Of a stretch of 64,000 bases of DNA, positions 9,179 through 18,729 are shown piece by piece. Position 1 is the first letter of the stretch; every line of letters begins with the position of its first letter. The notes beneath the pieces were generated by a model. The model saw nothing but the letters and a program-made list of their open reading frames with translations. It had not been told where the DNA came from and searched no databases. Source of the DNA: an uncultured Alistipes sp. (GTDB taxonomy: Bacteria > Bacteroidota > Bacteroidia > Bacteroidales > Rikenellaceae). Location of the stretch: assembly GCA_900539755.1 (NCBI GenBank), contig UQDC01000003.1, forward strand, positions 1 through 64,000. The letters are read 5' to 3'. The position numbers and the translations under genes are program-made.

Positions 9179-9763
9179 ATGACACACAGCTTACCGACGC
9201 TTCCATACGAAATGGACGCACTGGCTCCGCGCATGAGTCGCGAGACACTCGAATACCACTACGGCAAACACCTGAAAACTTATATCGACAACCTCAACAA
9301 TTTAATTGCAGGCACTCCATTCGCAGAGATGCCGCTTGAAGAGATTTGTGTAAAAGCCGAAGGCCCTATTTTCAACAATGGAGCACAGGCTTGGAATCAC
9401 ATCTTTTTCTTCAACAGCTTCTCTCCTTCCGCTCAAGCGGCTCCGACCGGCGCGTTGGCTGATGCTATCGACCGAGATTTCGGTTCACTGGAGGCCTTCA
9501 AAGAGCAATTCGGCAAAGCAGCCACTACCCTTTTCGGCTCCGGTTGGGTCTGGTTATGCGCTGATAAGGAGGGGAAACTCTCCATCGTTGCTGAGCCCAA
9601 TGCCGGCAATCCACTCAAAAAAGGTCTCACACCTCTACTTTGTATCGATGTATGGGAACATGCTTACTACATCGATTATCGCAACCGCCGTCCCGAGTTT
9701 GTAAAAAACTTTTGGGAACTGGTCGATTGGAAAGTGGTCGAACAACGGTATGCAGACAAATAG
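9179..9763 (+). CDS. sodB: Iron-type superoxide dismutase
   Basis: Converts superoxide to hydrogen peroxide and oxygen in the cytoplasm. The four metal ligands are visible: His27 (in EYHYGKH), His74 (in AQAWNHIFFF), Asp157 and His161 (in DVWEHAYY). Gln in GAQAWNH and the FGSGWVWL stretch are the Fe-type pattern; Bacteroides enzymes of this kind can also use Mn. I start at the ATG at 9179 (194 aa), since SLPTLPYEMDALAP is the normal N-terminus; upstream in-frame starts at 9080 and 9173 only add unrelated residues. It is transcribed alone, divergent from the arginine cluster. Confidence 0.95.
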   Translation: MTHSLPTLPYEMDALAPRMSRETLEYHYGKHLKTYIDNLNNLIAGTPFAEMPLEEICVKAEGPIFNNGAQAWNHIFFFNSFSPSAQAAPTGALADAIDRDFGSLEAFKEQFGKAATTLFGSGWVWLCADKEGKLSIVAEPNAGNPLKKGLTPLLCIDVWEHAYYIDYRNRRPEFVKNFWELVDWKVVEQRYADK

Positions 9764-9852
9764 GCTCTCCTTTTAAATATTTAATACAATATAAAAGGAG
9801 ATAAACACTGTTATATCAATACAGGACACCATACCATTCGTAAAACATATTA

Positions 9853-9956
9853 GCGTGGTCGTTCCAGGCACCGAGGCCAAGCCCGACACCTGAACACTCC
9901 AGACCACGCAACAAATGCAGGAGGGGCACACTAATTAATTAGTGCACCCCTCCTGC
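9853..9956 (+). ncRNA. Structured element downstream of sodB, possible small RNA or long 3' UTR
   Basis: A closed stem GCGTGGTC (9853-9860) pairs with GACCACGC (9902-9909) around a GC-rich, partly paired core. Eight bases later a very strong 40-base hairpin (9917-9956) follows, with arms GCAGGAGGGG and CCCCTCCTGC and an inner CACTAATT/AATTAGTG. The block is much richer in GC than the flanks and is not translated in any sensible frame. It could be a terminated small RNA or the sodB 3' end. I do not recognise an Rfam family. Confidence 0.4.
9917..9956 (+). terminator. Strong hairpin, likely terminator
   Basis: A 40-base near-perfect palindrome with only 2 mismatched pairs, 153 bases after the sodB stop. 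It is followed by TCTTCGTTATTTTC, so the U tract is weak. Confidence 0.55.
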
Positions 9957-10069
9957 TCTTCGTTATTTTCAATCTCAAATTACCCAAAATAAAAACTTGC
10001 CGATCTGCATAGCAAAATCAGACATGGCTTTATCTCTATGTTACACTGGGGATTTTCTTTTCAACAAAA

Positions 10070-10102
10070 AAGGTAAACACGTTTTTCAAACGCATTTACC
10101 TT
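10070..10102 (-). terminator. Terminator after the DUF4491 gene
   Basis: Hairpin with arms AAGGTAAA/TTTACCTT and an inner CGTTT/AAACG stem, followed on the minus strand by TTTTTTGTTG. It stands about 80 bases after the stop at 10182. Confidence 0.8.
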
Positions 10103-10181
10103 CTTATTTACACGAGATAGTTTTATTATGAATAAGCTCTCAACCAATTAAAGGTCTCACATGTCTTACTATCAGATTGCA

Positions 10182-10508
10182 CTATCTTTCTTTTAAATGA
10201 TCTTTTTGTTTCCGTTTCGGATTGGCCGGGAACCAACCTTTCTGAACCCGTTTACGCTGATCGAAGAGCTCTTTGATTGTCCAAAACGATGAAAAGGCAA
10301 ACACACCGCTCAAAGCCGCAATCAACACATTATCCGTACAGAGCGACCATATTACCCCACCAATTCCCAACAATAAAAAGATCCACCAGCATCCGGTTCC
10401 CCAATAATACTCTGCTTTAATGACTACCGGATGAAACAGACCAATAATCAGGAATGTGGCAATACCTATCACCAACCCCAACAGATGATTTTCCATCAAA
10501 AACTCCAT
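10182..10508 (-). CDS. DUF4491 family membrane protein
   Basis: A 108-residue protein of unknown function, found mainly in Bacteroidetes. It has three hydrophobic stretches: about residues 9-27 (LLGLVIGIATFLIIGLFHPV), 38-58 and 61-80. The family motifs HPVVIKAEYYWGTGCWW and IKELFDQ..RV.KGWFP are present, and it ends in a basic tail, probably cytoplasmic. The ATG at 10508 gives the N-terminus I recall for the family; the upstream start at 10514 is GTG. It stands 240 bases downstream of the peptidase gene and ends before a good terminator. Confidence 0.85.
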   Translation of the reverse strand: MEFLMENHLLGLVIGIATFLIIGLFHPVVIKAEYYWGTGCWWIFLLLGIGGVIWSLCTDNVLIAALSGVFAFSSFWTIKELFDQRKRVQKGWFPANPKRKQKDHLKER

Positions 10509-10747
10509 ATACACTCCGGTTTAAAAGGTGAAACATCTTTTTATTGACCTGCAGGCGCAGCGCTCTCTATTGAGTCTTCTCTGCGATCCACGATCGTATC
10601 TCTTTTCCCTCATTCCTGGCCCCGTTCCCGCCTGGCGACAATTGCATGACAACCATCTCACGGAACTCAATCTGCGAACACCAAGAGAATCGCCAGATGA
10701 TGTAACAAAAATATGGCCAGACCGATCAAAGAGCAGTCCTGACCCTA

Positions 10748-12934
10748 TTAAAGATTGCGATGCACAAATTCTATACAACGCTCCATCAGGCGGTTACGAT
10801 AATTACCCATGGAGTGGTTGCGATCGGGATAGATATACATCTCGAACGGTTTGTCGTGTTCCACCAGACGCGCTACCATTTCATAGGTATTCTGAATATG
10901 TACATTGTCATCGGCCGTACCGTGAGCAATCAACAATTTACCCTTGAGACGGTCTGCAAAGTGGATTGGAGAGTTATCGTCATATCCGGACGGATTCTCA
11001 TTCGGATCACCGTTATAGATTTCGGTATAGATCGTATCATAGAAACGCCACGAGGTTACAGGCGCCACTGCAATAGCCATTTTGAACACATCGTTTCCTT
11101 TGAGGATGCAATTCAACGCCATGAACCCACCGTAACTCCAACCGAAAATTCCAATCCGATTGGCATCAATATAGGGCAACGATCCCAAATAACGTGCGGC
11201 ATGGATCTGATCCTCTACCTCATATTTACCGAGTTGTTTGTAAGTGCACTTTTTGAATTCCGAACCACGACAACCGGTTCCCCGTCCATCCACACAGGCA
11301 ACGATATAGCCCTGCTGAACGAGTACATCCTCCCAGGCCATACTCCAGCTGTCGGCAACCCGCTGTGATCCGGGACCGCTATATTGCACCATAAAGAGCG
11401 GATAGGTCCGTGTCGAATCGAAATCGTTCGGACGAATCATATAGCCGTTCAATTCGGTCCCTTCCTGTGTACGGAACGTGAAGAACTCTTTGACCGGCAC
11501 CTTCAGTTCAGCCAACCGCTCTTTCAAAGCGGTGTTCTCCTCCAAGACACGCACCAACTTTCCGTCAGCCTTATGCAGTGTCACCCGATTAGGGGTATTG
11601 ACATTGGAAAAATAGCTGATAAAATAGCGGAATCCGCGTGACGGTGCGATCGAATAGGTACCATCCCCACCGGTCAACCGTTTTTTATCTTTGCCGTTGA
11701 GTTTAATGCTGAACAAATCCCGTTTGAGCGGAGAGCTTTCGGTCGAAATGTAATATACCTTATCTCCTTCGATGCCAACCAGCTCTGTCACCTCCCACTC
11801 GCCGGAGGTGATCCGATTCAGAAACCCTTTCGCAATGCTGTACAGATACAGTTGTGTAAAACCCTCTTTTTCGCTGCGCACGACAAAACGGTCACCATCG
11901 GGCAGGAACGTAACACATTGATCATCCACTCGCTCCACATAACGGGGATCCTGTTCATCGTAAATAACACGCGTTGGAACCTGCTCCGACGCAGCACGTT
12001 CTGCGGAGAGTGCAGCTGCATCCGCCAACAAAAGTTCAAAATGGTTCTGCGGGCGGTTCAAGCGGTAGGCCAACAAGCCGTTTTTCGGAGTCCATTTGAT
12101 ACGGGAGATATATTGGTCTGTCTCAGGCCCTACCTCAATACGACTACGACGTCCCGTCTCAAAATTGTAATTGTAAACCTCAACGATAGAGTTTTGCTCT
12201 CCGGCTTTGGGATATTTAAAAGTATAATTTTCCGGATAGAGTTTCCCGTTGAATCGGTTCATGTTATACTCTTTGACCCGACTCTCATCGAAACGCATCC
12301 AAGCGATATTCTGACCATTGGGAGACCATTCAAAGGCACGCGAAAATCCAAACTCCTCTTCATAAACCCAATCCGGGATACCGTTAATAATATGATTGAA
12401 CTGACCATCCGTCGTCAACTGCGACTCTTCACCCGAAGCCAAATCCACAACAAAAAGGTTGTTATCGCGCACGAAGGCCACCCGAGTGGCATCGGGCGAG
12501 AATTGCGCCACCTGCTGCGGACCATTTTTCGAGAGCGGAATCAATGTTTTGGTATCCCGATCGTAGATCCAATACTCTGCCGTGAACGAACGACGATAGA
12601 TCGGATGCACCTCTGTGGTCAACAGAATCCGACGCTCATCGGAGCTGAAGGTATAGTCCGAAAATTTCAGTTCTGGCTGCTGACCTTTGCTATCAAAAAC
12701 CACATCGGTCTGTTCACCGGTTTGGTAACTGAATGCCAGGATTCGCCCATCACTCATTGTCGTATAGTGCTCACCATCGTTCAGGCTGCGTACACCCTGT
12801 ACAGTACGGGGAGTAAATAGTCCCTGTTTCATCTCCTCGTAACCAAACGTTCCCTGACCGGATTCAGCAGCTACGGTCGGCCCTACAGCTACCGATGAAA
12901 GAATCCCCGCCATCACCATCGTTTTTATGTTCAT
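10748..12934 (-). CDS. Dipeptidyl peptidase IV (S9B serine peptidase)
   Basis: Secreted or periplasmic serine peptidase that removes N-terminal dipeptides with Pro or Ala in second place. The signal peptide is about residues 1-23 (AVGPTVAAES). The beta-propeller domain carries the DPP-IV double-Glu motif DWVYEEEF that anchors the substrate amino group. The C-terminal alpha/beta-hydrolase has Ser about 600 (GWSYGGFM), Asp about 675 (GTADDNVH) and His about 707 (DRNHSMGN). At 728 aa it is full length. It starts 38 bases after nadC, so both may share a transcript, though their functions are unrelated. Confidence 0.95.
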   Translation of the reverse strand: MNIKTMVMAGILSSVAVGPTVAAESGQGTFGYEEMKQGLFTPRTVQGVRSLNDGEHYTTMSDGRILAFSYQTGEQTDVVFDSKGQQPELKFSDYTFSSDERRILLTTEVHPIYRRSFTAEYWIYDRDTKTLIPLSKNGPQQVAQFSPDATRVAFVRDNNLFVVDLASGEESQLTTDGQFNHIINGIPDWVYEEEFGFSRAFEWSPNGQNIAWMRFDESRVKEYNMNRFNGKLYPENYTFKYPKAGEQNSIVEVYNYNFETGRRSRIEVGPETDQYISRIKWTPKNGLLAYRLNRPQNHFELLLADAAALSAERAASEQVPTRVIYDEQDPRYVERVDDQCVTFLPDGDRFVVRSEKEGFTQLYLYSIAKGFLNRITSGEWEVTELVGIEGDKVYYISTESSPLKRDLFSIKLNGKDKKRLTGGDGTYSIAPSRGFRYFISYFSNVNTPNRVTLHKADGKLVRVLEENTALKERLAELKVPVKEFFTFRTQEGTELNGYMIRPNDFDSTRTYPLFMVQYSGPGSQRVADSWSMAWEDVLVQQGYIVACVDGRGTGCRGSEFKKCTYKQLGKYEVEDQIHAARYLGSLPYIDANRIGIFGWSYGGFMALNCILKGNDVFKMAIAVAPVTSWRFYDTIYTEIYNGDPNENPSGYDDNSPIHFADRLKGKLLIAHGTADDNVHIQNTYEMVARLVEHDKPFEMYIYPDRNHSMGNYRNRLMERCIEFVHRNL

Positions 12935-12972
12935 CTCTATCCGTCTCTATTCGTTCACAACACACATATGCA

Positions 12973-13824
12973 TTAACAAGCCTTCAGGCTCAAGTCCAAA
13001 CTCTTGATCTGATGGGTCAAAGCTCCGACCGAAATAAAATCGACTCCACACTCAGCGTATTCACGCAGATTTTTCAGGGTAATTCCACCCGAAGATTCGA
13101 TTTCGATCCGTCCGTCAATCAGCTTAACAGCTTCACGTGTCATCTCCGGAGTAAAGTTATCGAGCATGATCCGATCGCATCCTCCAGCGGCAAAAACATC
13201 CCGAATATCATCCAGTGAACGCACCTCCACCTCGATAGGAATATTTTTCCCTTTCTCTTTTAGATATTCGCGCACACGGGGGATTGCCTTGAGAATTCCA
13301 CCGGCAAAATCGATATGATTATCTTTGAGAATGACCATATCGAAAAGTCCAATACGGTGATTCTCTCCTCCCCCGAGTTTGACCGCCATTTTGTCCAACA
13401 CACGCATTCCTGGTGTAGTTTTGCGGGTATCGAGCACCTTTGTTTTCAGGCCTTCGAGTTCTTTAACATAGATAGCAGTCTGCGTAGCCACACCGCTCAT
13501 GCGTTGCATGATGTTGAGCAGAATACGCTCAGCCTGCAACAAGGAAATCAAACGGCCTTCCACATAAAAAGCGATATCCCCGGGTTTGATTCGTGCGCCA
13601 TCCTCAAGCAACTGCTCAAACTTCACCTCCGGATCAAGACGTTTCAACACACGTTGTGCCACCTCGACCCCGGCCAGGATTCCCTCCTGTTTTACCAAAA
13701 GTTTCATACGTCCACGTTCATCGTGCGGGATGCAAGAGAGTGAAGAGTGGTCACCATCTCCAATATCTTCGCGAATGGCCAATTCAATCAGGTCATCCAC
13801 AAAAGGAATATACTCTTTTTTCAT
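12973..13824 (-). CDS. nadC: Nicotinate-nucleotide pyrophosphorylase (carboxylating)
   Basis: Makes nicotinate mononucleotide from quinolinate and PRPP, the entry of de novo NAD synthesis. Motifs seen are EDIGDGDHSS near the N-terminus, the substrate-binding LDTRKTTPGMR and KLGGGENHRIGL, and LDNFTPE and ESSGGI near the C-terminus. I start at the ATG at 13824 (283 aa, MKKEYIPF); upstream starts add a basic stretch absent from the family. nadA and nadB are not nearby. The next gene on the strand is the dipeptidyl peptidase. Confidence 0.95.
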   Translation of the reverse strand: MKKEYIPFVDDLIELAIREDIGDGDHSSLSCIPHDERGRMKLLVKQEGILAGVEVAQRVLKRLDPEVKFEQLLEDGARIKPGDIAFYVEGRLISLLQAERILLNIMQRMSGVATQTAIYVKELEGLKTKVLDTRKTTPGMRVLDKMAVKLGGGENHRIGLFDMVILKDNHIDFAGGILKAIPRVREYLKEKGKNIPIEVEVRSLDDIRDVFAAGGCDRIMLDNFTPEMTREAVKLIDGRIEIESSGGITLKNLREYAECGVDFISVGALTHQIKSLDLSLKAC

Positions 13825-14248
13825 AACAGTCATTTTTGTGGAGCTAAGTCTCCTTTTTCTACTCAATTTTCGTCCACAAAGTTACATAAAGTGATGGCAA
13901 TTCAAAAGCTGGATCTCTTTGAGACCTCATCTTTCAATTCATAGCTATTATTGGCTTATCACTTCGCTTTTTCAACGAATTTTCACATTCGACATCACAA
14001 TTAAAACTGGAGAAAATAAATTATCGGATTTCAGGCAAAAAATTCGTATCTTGAAGTAAGTTTTTTCATAATCCGACCTCTAAACTTCGTATAAACTTTT
14101 GTCATAGTAAAAATTTCTTATACAAGAACCTGATTATAAATAAAAAATATCAAGATCAATTACTATTGGACATCATAAAGAGTCAAAAAAAAGATATTCG
14201 TTCTGAACGTTGTCCGATTTATTTTGTAGAACACTGAAACAAAACATC
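13825..14248. other. Intergenic region between nadC and ilvD
   Basis: This 424-base AT-rich gap holds the divergent promoters of nadC and the ilv operon. I looked for a branched-chain leader peptide and terminator of the kind found before pheA and found neither: the only short frame, starting at 13894, is not rich in Ile, Leu or Val. A TAAACTTTTG near 14091-14100 is a degenerate -7 candidate. Confidence 0.5.
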
Positions 14249-16060
14249 ATGAAACCACTCAGAAGTAATATAACCACTCAGGGACGCCGTATGGCAGGCG
14301 CTCGCAGCCTATGGAGGGCGAATGGCATGAAGGATGAACAGATGGGTCGTCCGGTGATTGCTATCGTCAACTCATTCACCCAATTCGTACCCGGCCACGT
14401 CCATCTGCACGAGATTGGTCAACAGATCAAACAGTGGATTGCTGAAGAGGGGTGCTTCGCAGCAGAATTCAATACGATCGCTATCGACGACGGCATTGCC
14501 ATGGGCCATGATGGCATGCTCTACTCACTTCCATCGCGCGATCTGATTGCAGACAGTGTCGAGTATATGTGTAACGCACACAAGGTCGATGCAATGATCT
14601 GCATTTCCAACTGCGATAAAATTACACCGGGAATGCTGATGGCCGCTATGCGACTCAATATCCCGACTGTCTTTGTTTCAGGAGGACCGATGGAGGCCGG
14701 TCGCGCAGCAGGCAAGGCTTACGACCTGATTGACGCCATGGTCAAAGGTGCTGATGAACATGTTTCCGAAGAGCAGTTACGCCAAGTAGAACATGCAGCC
14801 TGCCCCACTTGCGGCTCCTGCTCAGGCATGTTCACCGCCAACTCGATGAACTGTCTGACCGAAGCGCTCGGCCTGTCACTACCGGGAAATGGAACCATTT
14901 TGGCCACCCATGCTGCCCGTACCGAACTGTTTCGCAAAGCAGCAAAACTGATCGTCAAAAACGCAAACGAATACTATTTTCATGATAACGAAGCGGTGTT
15001 GCCCCGCTCCATTGCGACACGTGCAGCATTTCTCAATGCCATGTCAATGGATATTGCAATGGGAGGTTCATCCAATACGGTTCTGCATCTGTTAGCCGTT
15101 GCACAGGAGGCCGGAGTCGATTTCACCATGAAAGATATTGACATGCTCTCCCGCCGGATTCCGGTGATCTGCAAGGTGGCGCCCAACTCTCACTTCCATA
15201 TTGAAGATGTCAACCGGGCCGGAGGAATCATGGCAATTCTCGGAGAGTTGGATCGGGCCGGACTGCTGGATACGACCGTTCATCGCGTGGACTACCCCGA
15301 TTTGAAGAGTGCCATTGCCGAAAACGACATTCTCTCCCCGACAGCCTGTGCCGAAGCCAAACAACGGGCCCTGATCGCTCCGGGAGGGGTATTCAATCTC
15401 AAGCTCGGCTCTCAGAACAACACGTACGCCAAAGCCGACACAGACCGTACGGAAGGTTGCATTCGGGATGTGGCCCATCCCTATCTTAAAGATGGTGGGC
15501 TGGCCGTCCTGTTTGGCAATTTGGCCGAAGATGGCTGTATTGTTAAAACTGCAGGTGTAGATCCGTCGATTCTCCGTTTTGAAGGTACCGCACGCGTATT
15601 CGAATCGCAAGAGGCGGCGTGTGACGGCATCCTCGGAGGCAAAGTACAACCGGGTGATGTAGTCATTATCCGTTATGAAGGGCCTAAAGGCGGTCCGGGA
15701 ATGCAGGAGATGCTCTACCCCACTTCGTACCTCAAGAGCATGAAGATCGACAAACAGTGTGCCTTGGTTACCGACGGACGTTTTTCGGGAGGCACTTCGG
15801 GGCTTTCGATCGGACACGTTTCGCCCGAAGCGGCCGCAGGCGGCAACATTGCACTGATTCGAGATGGAGATCCTATTCTGATCGACATTCCCAACCGAGC
15901 GATCCGAATTAGCATCCCTGACGAGGAGTTGAAACGGCGCCGTGAAGAGACGACGCATTTCGAACCCATCGGACGAGATCGGGTCATCAGCAAGGCACTG
16001 AAAGCATACGCCAGTCTGGTTACCTCAGCCGATCGCGGTGGTGTTCGAGAGCTCCGTTAA
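14249..16060 (+). CDS. ilvD: Dihydroxy-acid dehydratase
   Basis: Fe-S enzyme that dehydrates 2,3-dihydroxy-isovalerate and -methylvalerate to the 2-oxoacids in valine and isoleucine synthesis. Fe-S and metal motifs include CDKITPGM and CPTCGSCSGMFTANSMNCL; GPKGGPGMQEM and TDGRFSGGTSGLSIGHVSPEAA are the C-terminal family signatures. The ATG at 14249 gives 603 aa beginning MKPLRSNITTQGR, the normal start; an earlier TTG at 14210 is rejected. It is the first gene of the ilvD-B-N-C set. Confidence 0.97.
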   Translation: MKPLRSNITTQGRRMAGARSLWRANGMKDEQMGRPVIAIVNSFTQFVPGHVHLHEIGQQIKQWIAEEGCFAAEFNTIAIDDGIAMGHDGMLYSLPSRDLIADSVEYMCNAHKVDAMICISNCDKITPGMLMAAMRLNIPTVFVSGGPMEAGRAAGKAYDLIDAMVKGADEHVSEEQLRQVEHAACPTCGSCSGMFTANSMNCLTEALGLSLPGNGTILATHAARTELFRKAAKLIVKNANEYYFHDNEAVLPRSIATRAAFLNAMSMDIAMGGSSNTVLHLLAVAQEAGVDFTMKDIDMLSRRIPVICKVAPNSHFHIEDVNRAGGIMAILGELDRAGLLDTTVHRVDYPDLKSAIAENDILSPTACAEAKQRALIAPGGVFNLKLGSQNNTYAKADTDRTEGCIRDVAHPYLKDGGLAVLFGNLAEDGCIVKTAGVDPSILRFEGTARVFESQEAACDGILGGKVQPGDVVIIRYEGPKGGPGMQEMLYPTSYLKSMKIDKQCALVTDGRFSGGTSGLSIGHVSPEAAAGGNIALIRDGDPILIDIPNRAIRISIPDEELKRRREETTHFEPIGRDRVISKALKAYASLVTSADRGGVRELR

Positions 16061-16336
16061 AGACTCTTCATCCACGTCAGGGCAATCATTCGAAACATCT
16101 CTTCTCCAATTTATTGAGACTACTTGGGGAGCCATACCCGATCGGGCTAATACACCCGATCCTGTACCAGCCATCTCTACACAATAAAGATTCTGACAGC
16201 ATCTCTGCTTCCGATTGTCACCATTAATGCCAATCGGAGACAGAATTGAACAACAAAAACTCTGTTTTGAACACAAACAGATTCAAACAAAGGTGCGCAG
16301 AGACACTTAACCGTTTCTGCCAATTGTAATCAACGA
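16061..16336. other. ilvD-ilvB spacer with two hairpins
   Basis: This 276-base gap has two clear stems, 16140-16161 (GATCGGG/CCCGATC) and 16210-16238 (TCCGATTG/CAATCGGA). Neither is followed by a U tract, so I do not call terminators. They may be processing or stability structures, and no leader peptide of branched-chain type is seen. Confidence 0.5.
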
Positions 16337-18067
16337 ATGAAAGAACTCAACGATATGTCCACAACTGAAAACGAGAAGGTAAGAGTAACAGGAGCTGAAG
16401 CCCTGTTGATGTCACTGTTGGCCGAGGGTGTCAAAACGCTGTTCGGCTATCCGGGTGGCGCGATCATTCCGGTATATGACCATCTGTATGGATACACCGA
16501 CCGTTTGCACCATATTCTGACCCGCCATGAACAAGGGGCAGTACATGCCGCACAGGGTTTTGCCCGCGCAACGGGCCAAGTGGGAGTATGTTTAGCCACC
16601 TCCGGACCGGGAGCAACCAATCTTGTCACCGGTATTGCCGATGCCATGATCGACTCAACCCCGCTGGTCTGCATCACTGCACAAGTAGCGGCTTCCGCGC
16701 TTGGCTCCGATGCTTTCCAGGAGGCAGACATTATCAGTATGACGATGCCGGTTACTAAATGGAATTTCCAGATCACCCGTGCAGAAGAGATTCCGGGAGC
16801 AATTGCCAAAGCGTTCTACATTGCGCGTTCAGGGCGTCCAGGCCCCGTTGTAATTGATTTTACGAAAAACGCGCAAACAGAAATGCTCGATTTTCATTAT
16901 ACGCCCTGCACCTCTTTACGCAGTTACCAACCGGTACCCCCTCTACCCACTACGGCCATAGCGCAAGCCATCGAAATGATCAATGCAGCAGAAAAACCGT
17001 TACTGCTGATTGGACAAGGCGTTTTACTATCGAATGCAGAGAACGATGCGATCGCTTTGGCTGAACAAGGGGGCATTCCTATGGCAACTTCATTACTGGG
17101 TATTTCGGCAGTTCCGACCAACCATCCGCTCTATGTAGGCAATATCGGCATGCATGGTAATCTGGCTCCGAACGAAATGACCCAACAAAGTGATCTGATC
17201 ATTTCAGTTGGCATGCGTTTCAGCGACCGTGTAACCGGTGATGTAAAAAGCTACGCTCCACATGCGAAAGTGATTCATATTGATATCGATGCAGCGGTAT
17301 TGAACAAATGTATTCCGGCTGCATTGCCTATTCTCGCGGATGCCAAACAGGCCCTGCAAGCTATGCTGCCAGAAATCAAACATAAAGAGCGTCCCGAATG
17401 GCTCACATTTGCAGCTCAAAAACGCAACGAAGAACACGAATCCGTCGTTAAAACCGCCATGCATCCTGCAGGAGGAGGTATCACCATGTGCCAAGCTGTC
17501 CAAGCTCTGGCAGACGCTGAGCATGGAGACGCCATCATTGTGACCGACGTCGGCCAAAACCAAATGTTCGGTGCCCGTTATTCCCGTTTCAATACGACCC
17601 GCAGCTTCATCACTTCGGGAGGTTTGGGCACCATGGGCTTCGGCTTACCAGCAGCAGTCGGCGCAAAATTGGGCAGACCCGATCGTGAAGTTGTAGCCAT
17701 TTTGGGCGATGGAGGCATCCAGATGACTATTCAAGAGCTCGGTACAATCAAACAAGAACATTTAGGAGTCAAAATCGTAGTTTTGAACAACTCCTATTTG
17801 GGTATGGTTCGTCAATGGCAACAGCTCTTCTATGAGCAACGTTATTCGTTCACAGCCATGGATAACCCGGACTTCACGATGATTGCTGCAGCTTACGGAA
17901 TTCCTGCCGCTCGGGTCAGCCAACCCGAAGAGCTTCCTGCTGCGATGCAAAAATTGGCTGAAGCAGACGGGCCTTACTTCCTGGAGGTAGTTGTACGTCC
18001 TGAAGACAATGTATTCCCGATGGTACCTGCCGGAGCCTCGTTATCAAACGTCATGTGTAAAGAGTAA
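16337..18067 (+). CDS. ilvB: Acetolactate synthase, large subunit
   Basis: ThDP- and FAD-dependent enzyme condensing pyruvate with pyruvate or 2-oxobutyrate, the first common step of branched-chain synthesis. Domain order is: N-terminal ThDP-binding (GYPGGAIIPVYD, with the catalytic Glu in TRHEQGAVHAAQG), central FAD domain, then C-terminal ThDP domain with GDGGIQMTIQEL...VLNN, the GDG-to-NN metal motif. It is 576 aa; a second start at 16355 would give MSTTENEK. It is 6 bases from ilvN and surely co-transcribed with it. Confidence 0.97.
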   Translation: MKELNDMSTTENEKVRVTGAEALLMSLLAEGVKTLFGYPGGAIIPVYDHLYGYTDRLHHILTRHEQGAVHAAQGFARATGQVGVCLATSGPGATNLVTGIADAMIDSTPLVCITAQVAASALGSDAFQEADIISMTMPVTKWNFQITRAEEIPGAIAKAFYIARSGRPGPVVIDFTKNAQTEMLDFHYTPCTSLRSYQPVPPLPTTAIAQAIEMINAAEKPLLLIGQGVLLSNAENDAIALAEQGGIPMATSLLGISAVPTNHPLYVGNIGMHGNLAPNEMTQQSDLIISVGMRFSDRVTGDVKSYAPHAKVIHIDIDAAVLNKCIPAALPILADAKQALQAMLPEIKHKERPEWLTFAAQKRNEEHESVVKTAMHPAGGGITMCQAVQALADAEHGDAIIVTDVGQNQMFGARYSRFNTTRSFITSGGLGTMGFGLPAAVGAKLGRPDREVVAILGDGGIQMTIQELGTIKQEHLGVKIVVLNNSYLGMVRQWQQLFYEQRYSFTAMDNPDFTMIAAAYGIPAARVSQPEELPAAMQKLAEADGPYFLEVVVRPEDNVFPMVPAGASLSNVMCKE

Positions 18068-18073
18068 AAGGTT

Positions 18074-18589
18074 ATGAAACAAGAATATATCGTAATTGCC
18101 TTCACGGAAAACCAAATCGGTGTTTTGAACCGCATCACCAGCCTGTATCTGCGTCGTAAAATCAACATCGAAAGCCTGAAGGTTTCCGAAAGTTCGATTA
18201 AAGGGATCAGTATGTTTGTCATCTCAGCCTTTTCCACAGCCGAAACGATGGATCTGCTCGTCAAACAGCTGCGTAATATTATCGATGTAATTCAGGTTGA
18301 GTGTTACACTAACGAGGAGCTGATCACACAAGAGATCGCCTTATACAAAATTTCAGCACAAATTCTCAAACAAAGTGACACGGCTGACCGCTTGATTCGT
18401 CAACTGAACGCCCGCATCATCGAATTCAATCCCGATTACGTTGTAGTTGAAAAGACCGGTACTCGGGAGGAGATTGATCGGATGCGCCAAATGTTGTCAG
18501 ATGAAAATCTTCTTGAAGAGTTCACACGTTCGGGCAGTGTAGTCCTGCATCGAGAATCTTGGGAAGACAAACTGCAAGGAAAAATCTAA
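18074..18589 (+). CDS. ilvN: Acetolactate synthase, small regulatory subunit
   Basis: Regulatory partner of IlvB that confers valine feedback and raises activity. At 171 aa it has an N-terminal ACT domain (ENQIGVLNRITSLYLRRKINIESLKVS, about residues 10-36) and the longer C-terminal domain of the ilvH class. It begins 6 bases after ilvB. Confidence 0.93.
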   Translation: MKQEYIVIAFTENQIGVLNRITSLYLRRKINIESLKVSESSIKGISMFVISAFSTAETMDLLVKQLRNIIDVIQVECYTNEELITQEIALYKISAQILKQSDTADRLIRQLNARIIEFNPDYVVVEKTGTREEIDRMRQMLSDENLLEEFTRSGSVVLHRESWEDKLQGKI

Positions 18590-18618
18590 TTATTATAAAC
18601 CGGGAAATACATATAGTT

Positions 18619-18699
18619 ATGTCAGTTAAAAAGGATGGCCAGCTTATTGGACACCGTTTTGCAGACAGAGCGTATATTTCCCAAACTGATCTTGAATAA
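18619..18699 (+). CDS. Possible 26-codon frame between ilvN and ilvC
   Basis: ATG at 18619 to TAA at 18699 gives a basic, hydrophilic peptide (begins MSVKKDGQLIGHRF). I do not recognise it. In Bacteroides an acyl-ACP thioesterase gene usually occupies this place; here only 140 bases remain. The peptide could be a remnant, a small gene or chance. Confidence 0.2.
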   Translation: MSVKKDGQLIGHRFADRAYISQTDLE

Positions 18700-18729
18700 A
18701 CCAACAACAAAATTTAATTCTGAGAAATC

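Noticed and set aside
11852..12820. 322-codon frame antisense to the dipeptidyl peptidase gene
   Set aside because: No recognisable protein; it mirrors the codon bias of the strongly supported gene on the other strand.
13825..14248. Branched-chain leader peptide and attenuator before ilvD
   Set aside because: Searched for by analogy with the pheA leader; no Ile/Leu/Val-rich frame and no terminator with U tract was found.
15092..15958. 288-codon frame antisense to ilvD
   Set aside because: ilvD is unmistakable; the antisense frame has no family features.
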